Below the pieces are notes generated by a model. The model worked only from the letters and a program-made list of their open reading frames with translations, had not been told where the DNA came from and searched no databases. Position numbers and translations under genes: made by a program. A stretch of DNA of 64,000 nucleotides from Frateuria soli (GTDB lineage Bacteria; Pseudomonadota; Gammaproteobacteria; Xanthomonadales; Rhodanobacteraceae), in the NCBI RefSeq assembly GCF_021117385.1, contig NZ_CP088252.1:1364001-1428000 (forward strand), given 5' to 3'. Of the stretch, positions 8,127-17,961 are shown piece after piece. Positions within the stretch are counted from its first letter, which is position 1, and each line of letters opens with the position of its first letter.

Positions 8127-10871
8127 ATGCCTGTTGCCGTGCCTCGCTTGCCCTCGCTGCCCCGGCGTCTGTTGCCGTTGGCGTGGGGGCTTGCGGCCGT
8201 CATCGGGCTGATCCTCGCCTTCACCTGGGGTACGTTGAAGGTCCAGGTCGCTCTCGCCGGTTTCCTGAACGGCGAGAGCATCTGGTCCAAGGCGCAGAAG
8301 CAGGCCGTGATGGATCTGCGCGATTATGCCGCCAGCGGCGACGCGGCCGACCTGGCCGCCTATCGCCGCAACTACGAGATCCTGCGCATCGACCGATGGA
8401 CGCGCGACACCGTGTTGTCCGGCAACTACGACCGCGACGCGGTCGCCCATGCGCTGCTGCAGGTCAACACCATGCAATCGGCGGTACCGGGCGTGATCTT
8501 CATGCTCGACCATTTCGCCTCGGGCCCCTACATGAAGGAGGCCCTTGCGGCCTGGCGGTCGGTCGACCGGCAGGTTGACCAGATGGACGCGATCGCCCAC
8601 GAGCTGGAGGCCGCTCACGCGCGGGGCGCAATGGACCGCACCAGCGTTGCTCGCCAGCAGGCCCGCATCCGTGCCTTGAACGACTTCATCGAACCGCGCG
8701 CCAAGGTCTTCTCGCAGGAAGTGGCGCAAGGCGCCGTCTGGATGGGCCGTGTGCTGTATTCGGCCATCTTCGGTGCTACCTGCCTGGCGACGCTGCTGTG
8801 GCTGTGGATGGCGCGACGTGTGCTGGTGGGCATGCGCCGCACCGAAGAGCGTTACCGGCTGTTGTTCGATCGCGCGGCCGACGCCATCGTGATGGTCGAC
8901 GAGCGCGGCGGCGCCATCCTGGACGCCAACCACAAGGCGACCGAATGGACCGGGCGCGGCCGTCACGAACTGGTCGGCACGCCCTTCGCCGAGCTGTTCG
9001 AGCGCGGCCAGCCGCGGGGGGAAGGCATCACCCAGGGCATGTTGCACGGCGGCGAGGGTCCGGCCCGTCCGGTGGAAACGCAGAGCAGCCTGGTCCACTG
9101 GGGCGAGCGCGCGGTCCGCCAGGCGATCGTGCGCGACATCTCCGAACGGATCAGCCTGGAACAGGAGCGGCGCATCGCCGCCGAAGCACTGGCGAGCATC
9201 GCCGAGGGCGTGATCCTGGCCGATGCGGATCGCCGGGTGCTTTCGGTCAACGCCGCGCACGTGGCGATCACCGGCCTGTCGCTGCAGGACGTGCAGGGGC
9301 GTCGTTTCGACGAAACCCGGCGGCTGCCCGACGGTTCCCCGTTGCCGCCTTCGATCTGGCAGGCCCTGGAAGCCGGCGGCAACTGGCTGGGCGAGGTTCA
9401 CAGCCAGCGCGCCGATGGCAGCGTCTTTCCCGAACTGCTCAGCATCAGCGTGATCCGCGACGTCGAAGACCGCGTACAGCACTACGTGGCGGTGTTCACG
9501 AACATCAGCACCACCAAGGCGAACCAGCGCAGGCTGGAGTACCTGGCCACGCATGATCCGCTGACCGGTCTTGCCAATCGCGCCGAGTTCGAGCGCCAGT
9601 GTTCGCTGGCCATCGGCACCGCCGACCGCGAGCACGGCGCGGTGGCCGTGCTGTTCATCGACCTGGACGCCTTCAAGGTGGTCAACGACAGCTACAGCCA
9701 CGCCATCGGCGATCGCCTGCTGGTGCACGTGGCCGAGCGGATCAGCCGCGACCTGGGCGAGCACGACGTGGCCGGGCGCATCGGTGGGGACGAGTTCACC
9801 GTGCTGATCGGCAGGCTGGTCTCGCGCGAGCAGGCCAGTACGCTGGCCCAGCGCCTGCTGGGCATACTCGCCGAACCGATGAAGGTGGGCGAGTACGAGG
9901 TGGCCCTGAGCGCCAGCATCGGCATCGCCGGTTATCCGCTCGACGGCGGCGATCCGGTCACGCTGATCGCCAATGCCGACGCCGCCATGTACGCGGCCAA
10001 GACGCAGGAACGCAACACCTACCGGTTCTACTCGCCGATGATGCAGGCCGATGCGCGCAAGCGTCTCGCGCTGGCGGCGGAACTGCGCCAGGCGCTCGCG
10101 CGCGGCGAGTTCCGGCTGGTCTATCAGCCGAGCGTGGACCTGCGCAATGGCAAGGTGGTGGCGGTCGAGGCGCTGCTGCGCTGGCGCCATCCGGCGCGTG
10201 GCGAGGTATCGCCTGCCGAGTTCATCCCGATGGCCGAGAAACTGGGCCTGATCCGCCACGTCGACGAATGGGTATTGCAGGCCGTCGCCCGGCAGATGCG
10301 CCAGTGGGACGAAGAGGGCCTGCCGCCGATCCGCGTGGCGGTGAATATTTCCGCCGGTTCCTACGGCGCCCCGCATTTCGTCGAGGACGTGCGCCGCTGG
10401 CTGGTGGCCGAGCAGGTCGTGCCGCAGCGCCTGCTGCTGGAAATCACCGAAGGCGCGATCCTGCGCCTGGGCGACGAGATGGAGCGGACCATGAACGCCC
10501 TGCATGCGCTGGGCGTGGGCGTGGCGATCGACGACTTCGGCACCGGCTACTCCTCGATGGCCTATCTCAAGTTGCCGGCGATTGCGTTCCTCAAGATCGA
10601 CAAGAGTTTTGTCGACGGCCTGCCGGGCAGCTCGCACGACGCGGCCATCGTCGAGGCGATGCTGGCGTTGTCCAAGCGGCTAGGCCTGTGCGCCATTGCT
10701 GAAGGCATCGAGACCGAGGCGCAGCATGAGTTCCTGCTGCGCGCCGGTTGCACCGAAGGCCAGGGCTACCTGTACGCGCGGGCACTGGAAGTGCAGGAGA
10801 TCGAGCGCATGCTGCGCCCCGGCCAGCGCCCGGGTTCGGCCAGGCTGCGGCTGGTGCCCCCGGTCCGCTGA
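8127..10871 (+). CDS. membrane PAS-PAS-GGDEF-EAL cyclic-di-GMP enzyme
   Basis: 914 residues from ATG 8127 (AGGGGA upstream). Two transmembrane helices at about 16-38 and 209-230 enclose a periplasmic sensor region; PAS domains start near 236 and 348; a GGDEF domain (RIGGDEF near 550) and an EAL domain (EALLRW near 678, EITE, DDFGTGYSS, KIDKSF, QGYLYA) follow. The GGDEF signature is intact, so diguanylate cyclase activity is possible, but the RxxD product-inhibition site before it is not present (GEHD at that place). The EAL metal and catalytic residues look intact, so c-di-GMP hydrolysis is also possible. Net direction cannot be read from sequence. Confidence 0.9.
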   Translation: MPVAVPRLPSLPRRLLPLAWGLAAVIGLILAFTWGTLKVQVALAGFLNGESIWSKAQKQAVMDLRDYAASGDAADLAAYRRNYEILRIDRWTRDTVLSGNYDRDAVAHALLQVNTMQSAVPGVIFMLDHFASGPYMKEALAAWRSVDRQVDQMDAIAHELEAAHARGAMDRTSVARQQARIRALNDFIEPRAKVFSQEVAQGAVWMGRVLYSAIFGATCLATLLWLWMARRVLVGMRRTEERYRLLFDRAADAIVMVDERGGAILDANHKATEWTGRGRHELVGTPFAELFERGQPRGEGITQGMLHGGEGPARPVETQSSLVHWGERAVRQAIVRDISERISLEQERRIAAEALASIAEGVILADADRRVLSVNAAHVAITGLSLQDVQGRRFDETRRLPDGSPLPPSIWQALEAGGNWLGEVHSQRADGSVFPELLSISVIRDVEDRVQHYVAVFTNISTTKANQRRLEYLATHDPLTGLANRAEFERQCSLAIGTADREHGAVAVLFIDLDAFKVVNDSYSHAIGDRLLVHVAERISRDLGEHDVAGRIGGDEFTVLIGRLVSREQASTLAQRLLGILAEPMKVGEYEVALSASIGIAGYPLDGGDPVTLIANADAAMYAAKTQERNTYRFYSPMMQADARKRLALAAELRQALARGEFRLVYQPSVDLRNGKVVAVEALLRWRHPARGEVSPAEFIPMAEKLGLIRHVDEWVLQAVARQMRQWDEEGLPPIRVAVNISAGSYGAPHFVEDVRRWLVAEQVVPQRLLLEITEGAILRLGDEMERTMNALHALGVGVAIDDFGTGYSSMAYLKLPAIAFLKIDKSFVDGLPGSSHDAAIVEAMLALSKRLGLCAIAEGIETEAQHEFLLRAGCTEGQGYLYARALEVQEIERMLRPGQRPGSARLRLVPPVR

Positions 10872-10962
10872 TCCATCGCGCCTGCGTGGCGAGGGTTTCA
10901 GCCCGCCGGATCTGGTGATGAACGGTGGGAAGCCCGTCCTGCGGGGTATCGCCTGGTTCCGG

Positions 10963-11664
10963 TCAGTGCAGGCGCACCTGCACCCTCTGTTCCCGCGGGC
11001 GGTAGAGCGCCGGCAGCCACTGCTTCAGGTGGGCCACCTTGGGCGCGTCGTTGTAGACGATGTAGGCGTTGTCCGGATGCAGGGCCGCGAAGTTCTGGTG
11101 GTAGCCCTCGGCCGGATAGAAGCCCTTCAGTGGCACGACCTGGGTGGCGATCGGTGCGGTGAATGCGTGCGCGGCGGTGAGCTGGGCGATGTAGGCCTGG
11201 GCGACCCGCTGCTGCTGCGGCGTGGCGTAGAACACCGCCGAACGGTACTGGCTGCCGACGTCCGGCCCCTGGCGATTGCGCTGGGTGGGATCGTGGGCGA
11301 CCGCGAAGAACACCTTCAGCAACTGGCCATAGCTGACCTTGGCCGGGTCGTAGACCACCTTGACCGACTCGGCGTGCCCGGTGTCGCCGTCGCTGACCTG
11401 GGCGTAAGTGGCCGTGTCGGCCGCGCCGCCGGCGTAGCCGGACCAGGCCTCGCGCACGCCGCGGACGTGGTCGAACACCGCTTCGACGCCCCAGAAACAG
11501 CCGCCGGCGAACACCGCGACCTGTTCGCCGGGGCGAGTTGGCGCGGGGTCGAGTCGCGGATCGGGCAGATGGGCCACGCCGTCGGCGCTCGCCGCTCCGG
11601 ACGCGCCGCAGCCGGCCAGCAGGGCGGCTGCCAGTGGGATCAGGGAAAACCATCGGGTGGACAT
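10963..11664 (-). CDS. msrA: peptide methionine sulfoxide reductase A, exported
   Basis: 233 residues. A lipoprotein-type signal (LAAALLAGC, Cys19) precedes the MsrA domain, so this copy probably works in the periplasm. Catalytic motif GGCFWG with Cys56; downstream GHAESVKV, GSQYRSAVF and EGYHQNF are the family's substrate-binding blocks. MsrA reduces the S-epimer of methionine sulfoxide in proteins using thioredoxin-type reductants. Resolving cysteines near the C-terminus, common in cytosolic MsrA, are absent. Converges with the c-di-GMP gene. Confidence 0.92.
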   Translation of the reverse strand: MSTRWFSLIPLAAALLAGCGASGAASADGVAHLPDPRLDPAPTRPGEQVAVFAGGCFWGVEAVFDHVRGVREAWSGYAGGAADTATYAQVSDGDTGHAESVKVVYDPAKVSYGQLLKVFFAVAHDPTQRNRQGPDVGSQYRSAVFYATPQQQRVAQAYIAQLTAAHAFTAPIATQVVPLKGFYPAEGYHQNFAALHPDNAYIVYNDAPKVAHLKQWLPALYRPREQRVQVRLH

Positions 11665-11768
11665 GCGGATACCTCCGAGCGACGTCGCTGGGAGCTTTAC
11701 GGATGCATGCCCGGATGGGATGCAGCCATGCTCGCAAGGGATTCGCCGGCCGCGTTCGCCCGGTTACG

Positions 11769-11981
11769 TCAGAACACGTGGATTTCCACGTCGCCCAGGC
11801 TCACGGTCTGGCCCGCGTGGATCTTGCAGGTCTTGCGCAGCTCCGCCTGTCCATCGACATGGACCTCGCCGCCGGCGACCAGCACCTTGCCGGCGCCGCC
11901 GCTGTCGCACAGCCCGACGAGCTTGAGCAACTGATTGAGCTCGACGTAATCGCGATCGAGCTGGAAGGTGAGCGTCTGCAT
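11769..11981 (-). CDS. small S4-domain RNA-binding protein (YbcJ-like)
   Basis: 70 residues from ATG 11981. It is essentially a single S4 domain: YVELNQLLKLVGLCDSGGAGK followed by GEVHVDGQ, the RNA-binding loop. E. coli YbcJ is a structural relative of unknown physiological role, suspected to bind structured RNA. Longer upstream frames do not add conserved sequence. Confidence 0.85.
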   Translation of the reverse strand: MQTLTFQLDRDYVELNQLLKLVGLCDSGGAGKVLVAGGEVHVDGQAELRKTCKIHAGQTVSLGDVEIHVF

Positions 11982-12081
11982 GGCTGGCGTGCGGCTGGGT
12001 GGCGGGCAGGCAGTGTATCGGGAGCGCACGCGACGGGGGCGCCGCGATGCGACGCCCCCGGGTGAAGCAGGCACAAGGGCC

Positions 12082-12468
12082 TTAGTGGTAGTAGTTGCTG
12101 ATGCGGTTGGTGAACGTCGAATCGGCAAAATCGGGCCAGTTGTCCTGGTCGAATCCCGGGGCATCCTTCAGGCGGTCCTTGGAAACGTCCAGCACCAGGC
12201 AGTGGTTCTCGGTATCCAGCCGCATCGCGTCCCATGGCACCGCGAACAGCTTGTCGCCCATGCCGAGCCAGCCGCCGAAGGACAGCACGGCGTACTGGAT
12301 GGTGCCGCTGGCGGTGTCGATCATCAGGTCCTTGATCTCGCCCAGATCCTCTCCCGCGGCGTTGCGCACGTTCTCGCCGCTGAGCGTGCTCGAGGCCAGC
12401 ACCGGGCCGGTGCCCATGCCTGCGCGGTTGGGGTTGCCTGCGTTGTAGCCGGTCGATTGGATGGTCAT
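12082..12468 (-). CDS. PRC-barrel domain protein
   Basis: 128 residues from ATG 12468 with AGGAG upstream. After a Gly/Asn-rich leader, residues from about 25 onward (LASSTLSGENVRNAAGEDLGEI) form a PRC-barrel, the small beta-barrel found in photosynthetic reaction-centre H subunits and RimM and, as here, in many stress-related soluble proteins. Segments IDTASGTIQYAVLSFGG and GDKLFAVPW are diagnostic. Function unknown; often induced by general stress. Confidence 0.85.
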   Translation of the reverse strand: MTIQSTGYNAGNPNRAGMGTGPVLASSTLSGENVRNAAGEDLGEIKDLMIDTASGTIQYAVLSFGGWLGMGDKLFAVPWDAMRLDTENHCLVLDVSKDRLKDAPGFDQDNWPDFADSTFTNRISNYYH

Positions 12469-12583
12469 GGCGAATCTCCTGGGCGGTTGGGGGAATCGTC
12501 GTCTTCGCGACGATTCCCAGCCTGCCTCATGTGCCGTGACGCGAGGGGCAAACGACCGTAAACATCCTCTCAGTGCGGCTCCG

Positions 12584-13408
12584 TCAGGCCGCGTCCACGC
12601 GCGCCTGCAGGGCCATCGCCGCCGCCGGGTTGCGCTCCTTCGCACTGCTGATGAAGAAGATGAACACGTCCCGTGCCGACGCGGGCGGTTGCAGTTCGCC
12701 GGCATGCGGCAGGCCGTCAGTGTCCTTGCCCTGTGCCCAGGCGCGTGCCTGATCGGCCCAGGCATCCAGTGCCGGGGACGGATAGCCGTCCGGCTCGTCC
12801 GGCGCGCTGCGCATCAGACGCGCATAGACGAAATCGCCGGTGAGGTCGGCGAACGAGGGATACTTCGTCGCGTCGGTGAACACCGTGGGCACGCCATGTG
12901 AGCGGGCGAGCTCCACATAGCGCTCGCTCGCGAAGCTGCGGTGGCGCACTTCCAGTACATGGCGCAGCGGCCGGCCGTCGAGCTCGCGCGGCAGGGCATC
13001 GAGGAAGCCGGCGATGTCGTCTTCGTCGAACGGCCGCGAGGGGCCCAATTGCCAGTTGATCGGCCCCAGCCGGTCGCCCATCTCCGCGATGCCGCCAAAC
13101 ACGAAGGCCTCGATACCCTTGCCGGCGGCGGCGAGTTTCCGGCTCTCCACTACGTAGCGCGGCGCCTTCAGCGCGAACACGAAGCCCGCGGGTGTCTCCG
13201 CCGCCCACTTGGCGTAGGTGGCCGGCTTCTGCGCGCCGTAGAACGTGCCGTTGATCTCGATCGCACGCAGGTGGCGGCTGGCGTACTCCAGTTCGCGTCG
13301 CTGCACCAGGCCGGCGGGATAGAAATTGTTGCGCCAGGGCGCGAAGGTCCAGCCGCCGATGCCGACGCGGATCGACGCCTGGGGCGATGCGGTGCGGGTG
13401 GGTGCCAT
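12584..13408 (-). CDS. DUF72 family protein
   Basis: 274 residues from ATG 13408 (AGGAG upstream). Starts IRVGIGGWTFAPWRNNFYP, the hallmark of DUF72 (YecE), with EINGTFYG and FVFALKAPRYV; the C-terminal part RDVFIFFIS SAKERNPAAA (with a space only to break the run) matches the usual NN..A...A end, here with serines replacing the asparagines. The fold is a TIM-like barrel; the biochemical role is unknown. Upstream of and same strand as the PRC-barrel gene, but 115 bases separate them. Confidence 0.85.
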   Translation of the reverse strand: MAPTRTASPQASIRVGIGGWTFAPWRNNFYPAGLVQRRELEYASRHLRAIEINGTFYGAQKPATYAKWAAETPAGFVFALKAPRYVVESRKLAAAGKGIEAFVFGGIAEMGDRLGPINWQLGPSRPFDEDDIAGFLDALPRELDGRPLRHVLEVRHRSFASERYVELARSHGVPTVFTDATKYPSFADLTGDFVYARLMRSAPDEPDGYPSPALDAWADQARAWAQGKDTDGLPHAGELQPPASARDVFIFFISSAKERNPAAAMALQARVDAA

Positions 13409-13762
13409 GGTCACGCTCCTGCGGCGGGCAGCCATCCTGCCATGTCGCCGTGGTCGGTCGCGTGAGCGCGTGATTTGCGGGCAGACCGCAGGATGCGTGA
13501 TGGCCCACGCCAAGGTGCGCGGGTTCGGTCGGGGGCGGGTTGCCGCAAGGGCGGTCGGGCGAGTCGGCGCGGCGGGCAGCGCCTGCGCAGGGTGCCAGGA
13601 CCTGGCGCGCCCGGAAGACGTGGATACCGGCCTGGGCAACCGCGGGTCGATCCCGGCGGCCCTGGACAACGTCCTTCTCCCCGTCGGTGGGGCGGACGCG
13701 GCAGGCTGGCGCCGTACGGGTTTTGCCGCGATAGTGGGGCGTTCTCAAAGCGGAGCCGTTCG

Positions 13763-15445
13763 ATGACCAAGCCTGTTTTTTCCACCCGCCTGGCGGCCGC
13801 CTGTGCCCTGTTGTTCGTCACCACCGGCGCGCTGGCGCAGACGCCCGCGCAGCAGCCGCTGCCGCCGCCGGTCTCCACCGGCGACACCGTGCGCCCGATG
13901 CTGCCGCCGCAACTGGCCGATTTCGGGGCCTACGTGGACAGCGCACGCACGACCTTCGACGTGCCCGGCATCGCCGTGGCCATCGTCAAGGACGGGCACG
14001 TGGTGATGGAGCAGGGCTTCGGACTGCGAGAACTGGGCAAGGGCGACAAGGTCGATGCGCACACGCTGTTCGCGATCGCCTCCAATACCAAGGCGTTCAC
14101 CGCCGCCGCACTGCAGCAGCTGGCCGGGCAGGGCAAGCTTTCCATGGACGACCGGGTGATCGAGCACCTGCCATGGTTCCGCATGTCCGACCCCTACGTG
14201 ACGCACGAGATGCGCATCCGCGACCTGCTGGCGCACCGCAGCGGCCTGTCGCTGGGCGCCGGCGACCTGCTGTACTGGCCACCGACCGACTACACCACCC
14301 GGGACGTCGTCGAGCGGCTGGCCAAGGTGCCGATCGAGAACAGCTTCCGCGCCGGCTACGCCTACGACAACATCCTCTTCGCGGTGGCCACGCTGGTGAT
14401 CGAGCAGGCCTCCGGCCAGAGCTACGCCGACTACGTGCGCGACCACATCTTCAAGCCGGTAGGCATGGACGAGTCGTTGATCGACAAGACCTACCTCAAG
14501 CCCGGCATGGACGTGGCCACCGGCCACGCCAAGGCCGACTTCAAGGATCTCAAGCCCGTGCCGCCGATGGCCTGGCTCAACGATCCGGGCGCCGGCGGCA
14601 TCTATGCGAGCGTGCACGACATGGCCAAGTGGATGAACGTCCAGCTGGCCGGTGGCGCTTTGCCGACGACCGGCGCGGACGGCAAGCCGCAGCGGCTGTT
14701 CTCCGAGAAGAGCCAGCATGAGATGTGGTCGATGCTCACGCCGATCCGGATCAGCAAGGCGCAGGTGCCCGAGCTGGCCGCGGTGACTCCCGACTTCTTC
14801 GGCTACGGCGAAAGCTGGTTCCTCTCCGACTACCAGGGCAAGAAGCTGGTGTGGCACACCGGCGGCTGGCCGGGCATGGTCTCGCGCGTGACGCTGGTGC
14901 CGGAACTCAAGCTCGGCGTGGTGGTGCTGACCAACGCCGAATCCGGCGCCGCCTTCAACGCCATCACCTACCGCGTGCTCGACGCGTATCTCAACCCGGA
15001 CAGGAAGACCGACTGGATCGCCGCCTACGACAAGGCGGTCAAGAAGGCGCAGGCCAAGGCCGACGACAGCATGGCCAAGCACGAGGCCGCGCGCGACAGG
15101 AAAAGCAAACCCTCGCTGCCGCTGGCCGGTTACGCGGGCACCTACCGTGATCCGTGGTACGGCGACGTCGTCGTCAGCCGCGAAGGCGGCAAGCTGCGCA
15201 TGCGCTTCGGCCACACGCCGCAACTGGTCGGCACCATGACGCCCTGGCAGCACGACACCTTCACCGTGCGCTGGGACGACCGCACGCTCAACGCCGATGC
15301 CTTCGTGACCTTCGCGCTGGACGAGGACGGCCACGTACGCGAGGCACGCATGGAACCGATCTCGCCGCTGACCGACTTCAGTTTCGACTTCCAGGACCTG
15401 CGCCTGGCGCCGGTGGCGAAGGACGACCAGGAATCGGAAGACTGA
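13763..15445 (+). CDS. exported serine hydrolase, class C beta-lactamase/esterase fold with C-terminal lipocalin-like domain
   Basis: 560 residues from ATG 13763. A cleavable signal peptide (AAACALLFVTTGALA|Q) leads to a proline-rich linker and a beta-lactamase-related domain with SxxK motif SNTK (Ser107-Lys110), a YDN second motif and HTGGWPG as the KTG-box equivalent. From about residue 455 a DUF3471-like domain (LAGYAGTYRDPWYGDVVV) is appended. Such proteins are D-aminopeptidases, esterases or peptidoglycan hydrolase-like enzymes rather than resistance beta-lactamases; the substrate is not determined. The next gene follows after 51 bases on the same strand and may be cotranscribed. Confidence 0.87.
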   Translation: MTKPVFSTRLAAACALLFVTTGALAQTPAQQPLPPPVSTGDTVRPMLPPQLADFGAYVDSARTTFDVPGIAVAIVKDGHVVMEQGFGLRELGKGDKVDAHTLFAIASNTKAFTAAALQQLAGQGKLSMDDRVIEHLPWFRMSDPYVTHEMRIRDLLAHRSGLSLGAGDLLYWPPTDYTTRDVVERLAKVPIENSFRAGYAYDNILFAVATLVIEQASGQSYADYVRDHIFKPVGMDESLIDKTYLKPGMDVATGHAKADFKDLKPVPPMAWLNDPGAGGIYASVHDMAKWMNVQLAGGALPTTGADGKPQRLFSEKSQHEMWSMLTPIRISKAQVPELAAVTPDFFGYGESWFLSDYQGKKLVWHTGGWPGMVSRVTLVPELKLGVVVLTNAESGAAFNAITYRVLDAYLNPDRKTDWIAAYDKAVKKAQAKADDSMAKHEAARDRKSKPSLPLAGYAGTYRDPWYGDVVVSREGGKLRMRFGHTPQLVGTMTPWQHDTFTVRWDDRTLNADAFVTFALDEDGHVREARMEPISPLTDFSFDFQDLRLAPVAKDDQESED

Positions 15446-15496
15446 CTTCCACGGGGCCGGGCGACCGGCCTCTCTGCATCGAAGGGAGCGCTTGCC

Positions 15497-17131
15497 ATGT
15501 TGAACCCGATCCGCGGCGCGTTTGCGTTGCTCTTCACCGGCCTGCTGGCCTCCGGCGCCTGTGCGCGCGAGACGGCGCCGCAGGTCACGCACCCGTTCTT
15601 CCAGGTCAGCCTGCCGGCCTCGGCAGGCAAACCGGCGGCAGGGCGGTTGCTGGTGTTCGCCACCGAGGCGAAGGCGGCGCGGGCCGCAGCCAGGGACGGC
15701 AAGATCACCGAGGTGGACAGCAGCCCGTTCGCACCGGAACAGACCGCGGTCGCGGCGCGCGAAGTCGAGCGCCTGGCGCCCGGTGGCAGCGTGCTGCTGG
15801 ACGCCGACGACCAGGCGTTCCCGTCCGCTTTCTCGAAACTGCCCCCGGGCGATTACCTCGTGCAGGCCGTGCTGGACACCCAGCACGACTACAACTACCA
15901 CGGGCGCAACGGGGGCGACCTGGTGAGCAAGGTGGCCGAAGTGCACCTGCCGGGCACAGGGGTGCCCACGCTGGCGCTCACCGAAACCCTGCCGACGCCG
16001 GCGCTGTGGGACCTTCCCACGCGCTACATGAGCGAAACGACGAAGAACCATCTCGCGCAGGCACGCGAGCAGGTTCAGCAGATCGATTTCGTCAGCCCCG
16101 CGCTGAGCGCGTTCTGGGGGAGGTCCATCCACATGCGCGGCTGGGTCGTGCTGCCGCCGGGCTACGACCGGTCTGGCCGGGCCGCGTATCCGACGGTCTA
16201 CCAGACCCACGGCTTCGGCGGTGACCTGCATACCCAGGCCGGCACCGCGGCCATGCTGTTCGGCGCGATGGCCGAGAAACAGCTGCCGCCGATGATCTGG
16301 GTGGTACTGGACGAATCCAGCGCGACCGGCACCCACGAGTTCGCCGACTCGGTGAACAATGGTCCTTGGGGGCAGGCGCTCACCACCGAGCTGATCCCTT
16401 CGCTGGAAGGCAGGTACCGCATGGATGCGCGTCCCTCCGGGCGCTTCCTTACCGGCCATTCCTCCGGCGGCTGGGCCACGCTTTGGCTGCAGACGCGCTA
16501 TCCAGAAGTGTTCGGCGGCACGTGGTCGACGTCGCCGGACCCGAGCGATTTCCACGACTTCACCGGCGTGGACCTGTACGCGCCGCACGCCAACGTGTAC
16601 CACCGCGCCGACGGTACCGCGTATCCGCTGGTGCGCGACAAGGGCAAGGTGCTGGCCACCTACCGGACCTTTGCCCGGCTGGAGCGCGTGCTGGGGCCCT
16701 ATGGCGGGCAGATGGCCTCGTTCGAATGGGTGTTCTCGCCGCGCGCCGCGGACGGGCGCCCCGTGCCGATGTTCGATCGCGATACCGGCGCGGTCGATCC
16801 GGCGGTGGTCGCCTACTGGAGCGAGCACTACGACATCGCCAGGCGCCTGAAGGCGCACTGGCCCGAGCTCAAGCCCGACCTGGACGGCAAGATCCACCTG
16901 GTCGTCGGCACCGCGGACACGTTCTACCTCGACGGTGCCGCGCACAAGCTCAAGGCGGTGCTGGATGGCCTGGGTGCGAAGTCGAGTTTCCGGTTCCTGC
17001 CCGGCCGCACGCACATGGACCTTTACGCGCAGGGCAAGGACCGGCAGGGCCTGCTCAAGCAGATGGCGTGGGAGATGTATGCCGTGGCGCGGCCGCAATC
17101 GGAACTCAAGCGCGTTGCAGTAAACCCATAG
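15497..17131 (+). CDS. exported esterase-family alpha/beta-hydrolase
   Basis: 544 residues; GAAGGGAG precedes ATG 15497. Signal peptide ending ASGACA. The N-terminal 170 residues are a beta-rich region without a known name (FQVSLPASAGKPAAGRLLVF); the C-terminal catalytic domain resembles enterochelin-esterase/putative esterase proteins with PPGYDRSG, nucleophile elbow GHSSGG and a C-terminal GRTHMD His. Probably periplasmic. Follows the serine hydrolase gene closely, suggesting shared transcription. The actual ester substrate is unknown. Confidence 0.8.
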   Translation: MLNPIRGAFALLFTGLLASGACARETAPQVTHPFFQVSLPASAGKPAAGRLLVFATEAKAARAAARDGKITEVDSSPFAPEQTAVAAREVERLAPGGSVLLDADDQAFPSAFSKLPPGDYLVQAVLDTQHDYNYHGRNGGDLVSKVAEVHLPGTGVPTLALTETLPTPALWDLPTRYMSETTKNHLAQAREQVQQIDFVSPALSAFWGRSIHMRGWVVLPPGYDRSGRAAYPTVYQTHGFGGDLHTQAGTAAMLFGAMAEKQLPPMIWVVLDESSATGTHEFADSVNNGPWGQALTTELIPSLEGRYRMDARPSGRFLTGHSSGGWATLWLQTRYPEVFGGTWSTSPDPSDFHDFTGVDLYAPHANVYHRADGTAYPLVRDKGKVLATYRTFARLERVLGPYGGQMASFEWVFSPRAADGRPVPMFDRDTGAVDPAVVAYWSEHYDIARRLKAHWPELKPDLDGKIHLVVGTADTFYLDGAAHKLKAVLDGLGAKSSFRFLPGRTHMDLYAQGKDRQGLLKQMAWEMYAVARPQSELKRVAVNP

Positions 17132-17472
17132 CGCGCGCGTTCTCTCTCCCCGGCCGGCCAGACCGACCATTGCTCCAGGATCTGTGGCGGTAGCCGCGCC
17201 CTCTCCCCACCGGGAGAGGGCTGGGGTGATGGGGACAAGGCTTGCCTCGAGAGCCGGACAGGCCACTGCAGAAGCGCACCAGTGTGCGACTGCCATCTTC
17301 CGGTTGCGCACAGGGTGCGCTCCTGTGACTCGCTTACGATGAGCGTTCCCGGCGAGCCCGAGCCCCTCACCCCAACCCTCTCCCCGGAGGGCAGAGGGAG
17401 CTGGTCAAGCGAAGTCGAAGGTCGCACCACCTTCTCCCCGGATGACGCTGGAGCTGCTGTGGCGTCGGTTTT
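17132..17472. other. intergenic repeats between convergent genes
   Basis: About 340 bases holding three repeats and no gene. At 17198-17221 is a CCCTCTCCC...GGGAGAGGG hairpin followed by CTGGGGTGATGGGG; at 17362-17400 an inverted copy of the same unit (CCCCTCACCCCAACCCTCTC); and at 17270-17327 a GTAG-type REP in degenerate form (gcgcaccagtgtgcgac / gttgcgcacagggtgcgctcct). Confidence 0.65.
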
Positions 17473-17889
17473 CTATCCTCCCCACGGATCATAGCTGCCG
17501 AACCACCACAAATGGCCTTCCGGATCGCGACAGCCGTATCCGGCCCCGCCGTAATCCTTCTCCGCGTACTCGTCCACGATCTCGGCGCCGGCCGCCTTGG
17601 CGCGCTCGTAGTGCGCGCGACAATCGGCAACCGTCACGCATGCGCATTGCGTCTCCCGGCCGCCCAGGGCATCGGGCTGAGCCAGCAGCCGGCCGAAGCC
17701 GTCCTCGCGCACGCTTCCGAGCATCAGCATGCCGCCGCCGTAGACCAGTTGGGCGTGTGCCACGCCGCCCTGGTCGTCTTCGTACACCGCGTGTTTCTGG
17801 AAACCGAACGCATCGCACAGCCAATCGATCATCTTGATGGCATCGCGATAGCGCAGGCAGGGGATGATGGTGCTGGATCCTCGATTCAT
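17473..17889 (-). CDS. VOC/glyoxalase-like protein
   Basis: 138 residues from ATG 17889. Single glyoxalase/bleomycin-resistance fold: IIPCLRYRDAIKMIDWLCDAFGF at the N-terminus and GYGCRDPEGHLWWFGSY at the C-terminus, where the metal-binding Glu normally sits near the end (PEGHLW). Relatives are annotated as glyoxalase superfamily enzymes of unknown substrate. Located 72 bases downstream of the AraC regulator gene on the same strand, so the regulator may control it. Confidence 0.82.
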   Translation of the reverse strand: MNRGSSTIIPCLRYRDAIKMIDWLCDAFGFQKHAVYEDDQGGVAHAQLVYGGGMLMLGSVREDGFGRLLAQPDALGGRETQCACVTVADCRAHYERAKAAGAEIVDEYAEKDYGGAGYGCRDPEGHLWWFGSYDPWGG

Positions 17890-17961
17890 CAGGGTCCTCC
17901 GGTTCGGGAGCCGCCAATCTAGGACGATGGACGGAGGCGGTTCTTGTAGATTTCCGTACCC

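Noticed and set aside
12035-12059. GGGGGCG/CGCCCCC hairpin as a terminator of the PRC-barrel gene
   Set aside because: The stem is short and no T-run follows on the minus strand.
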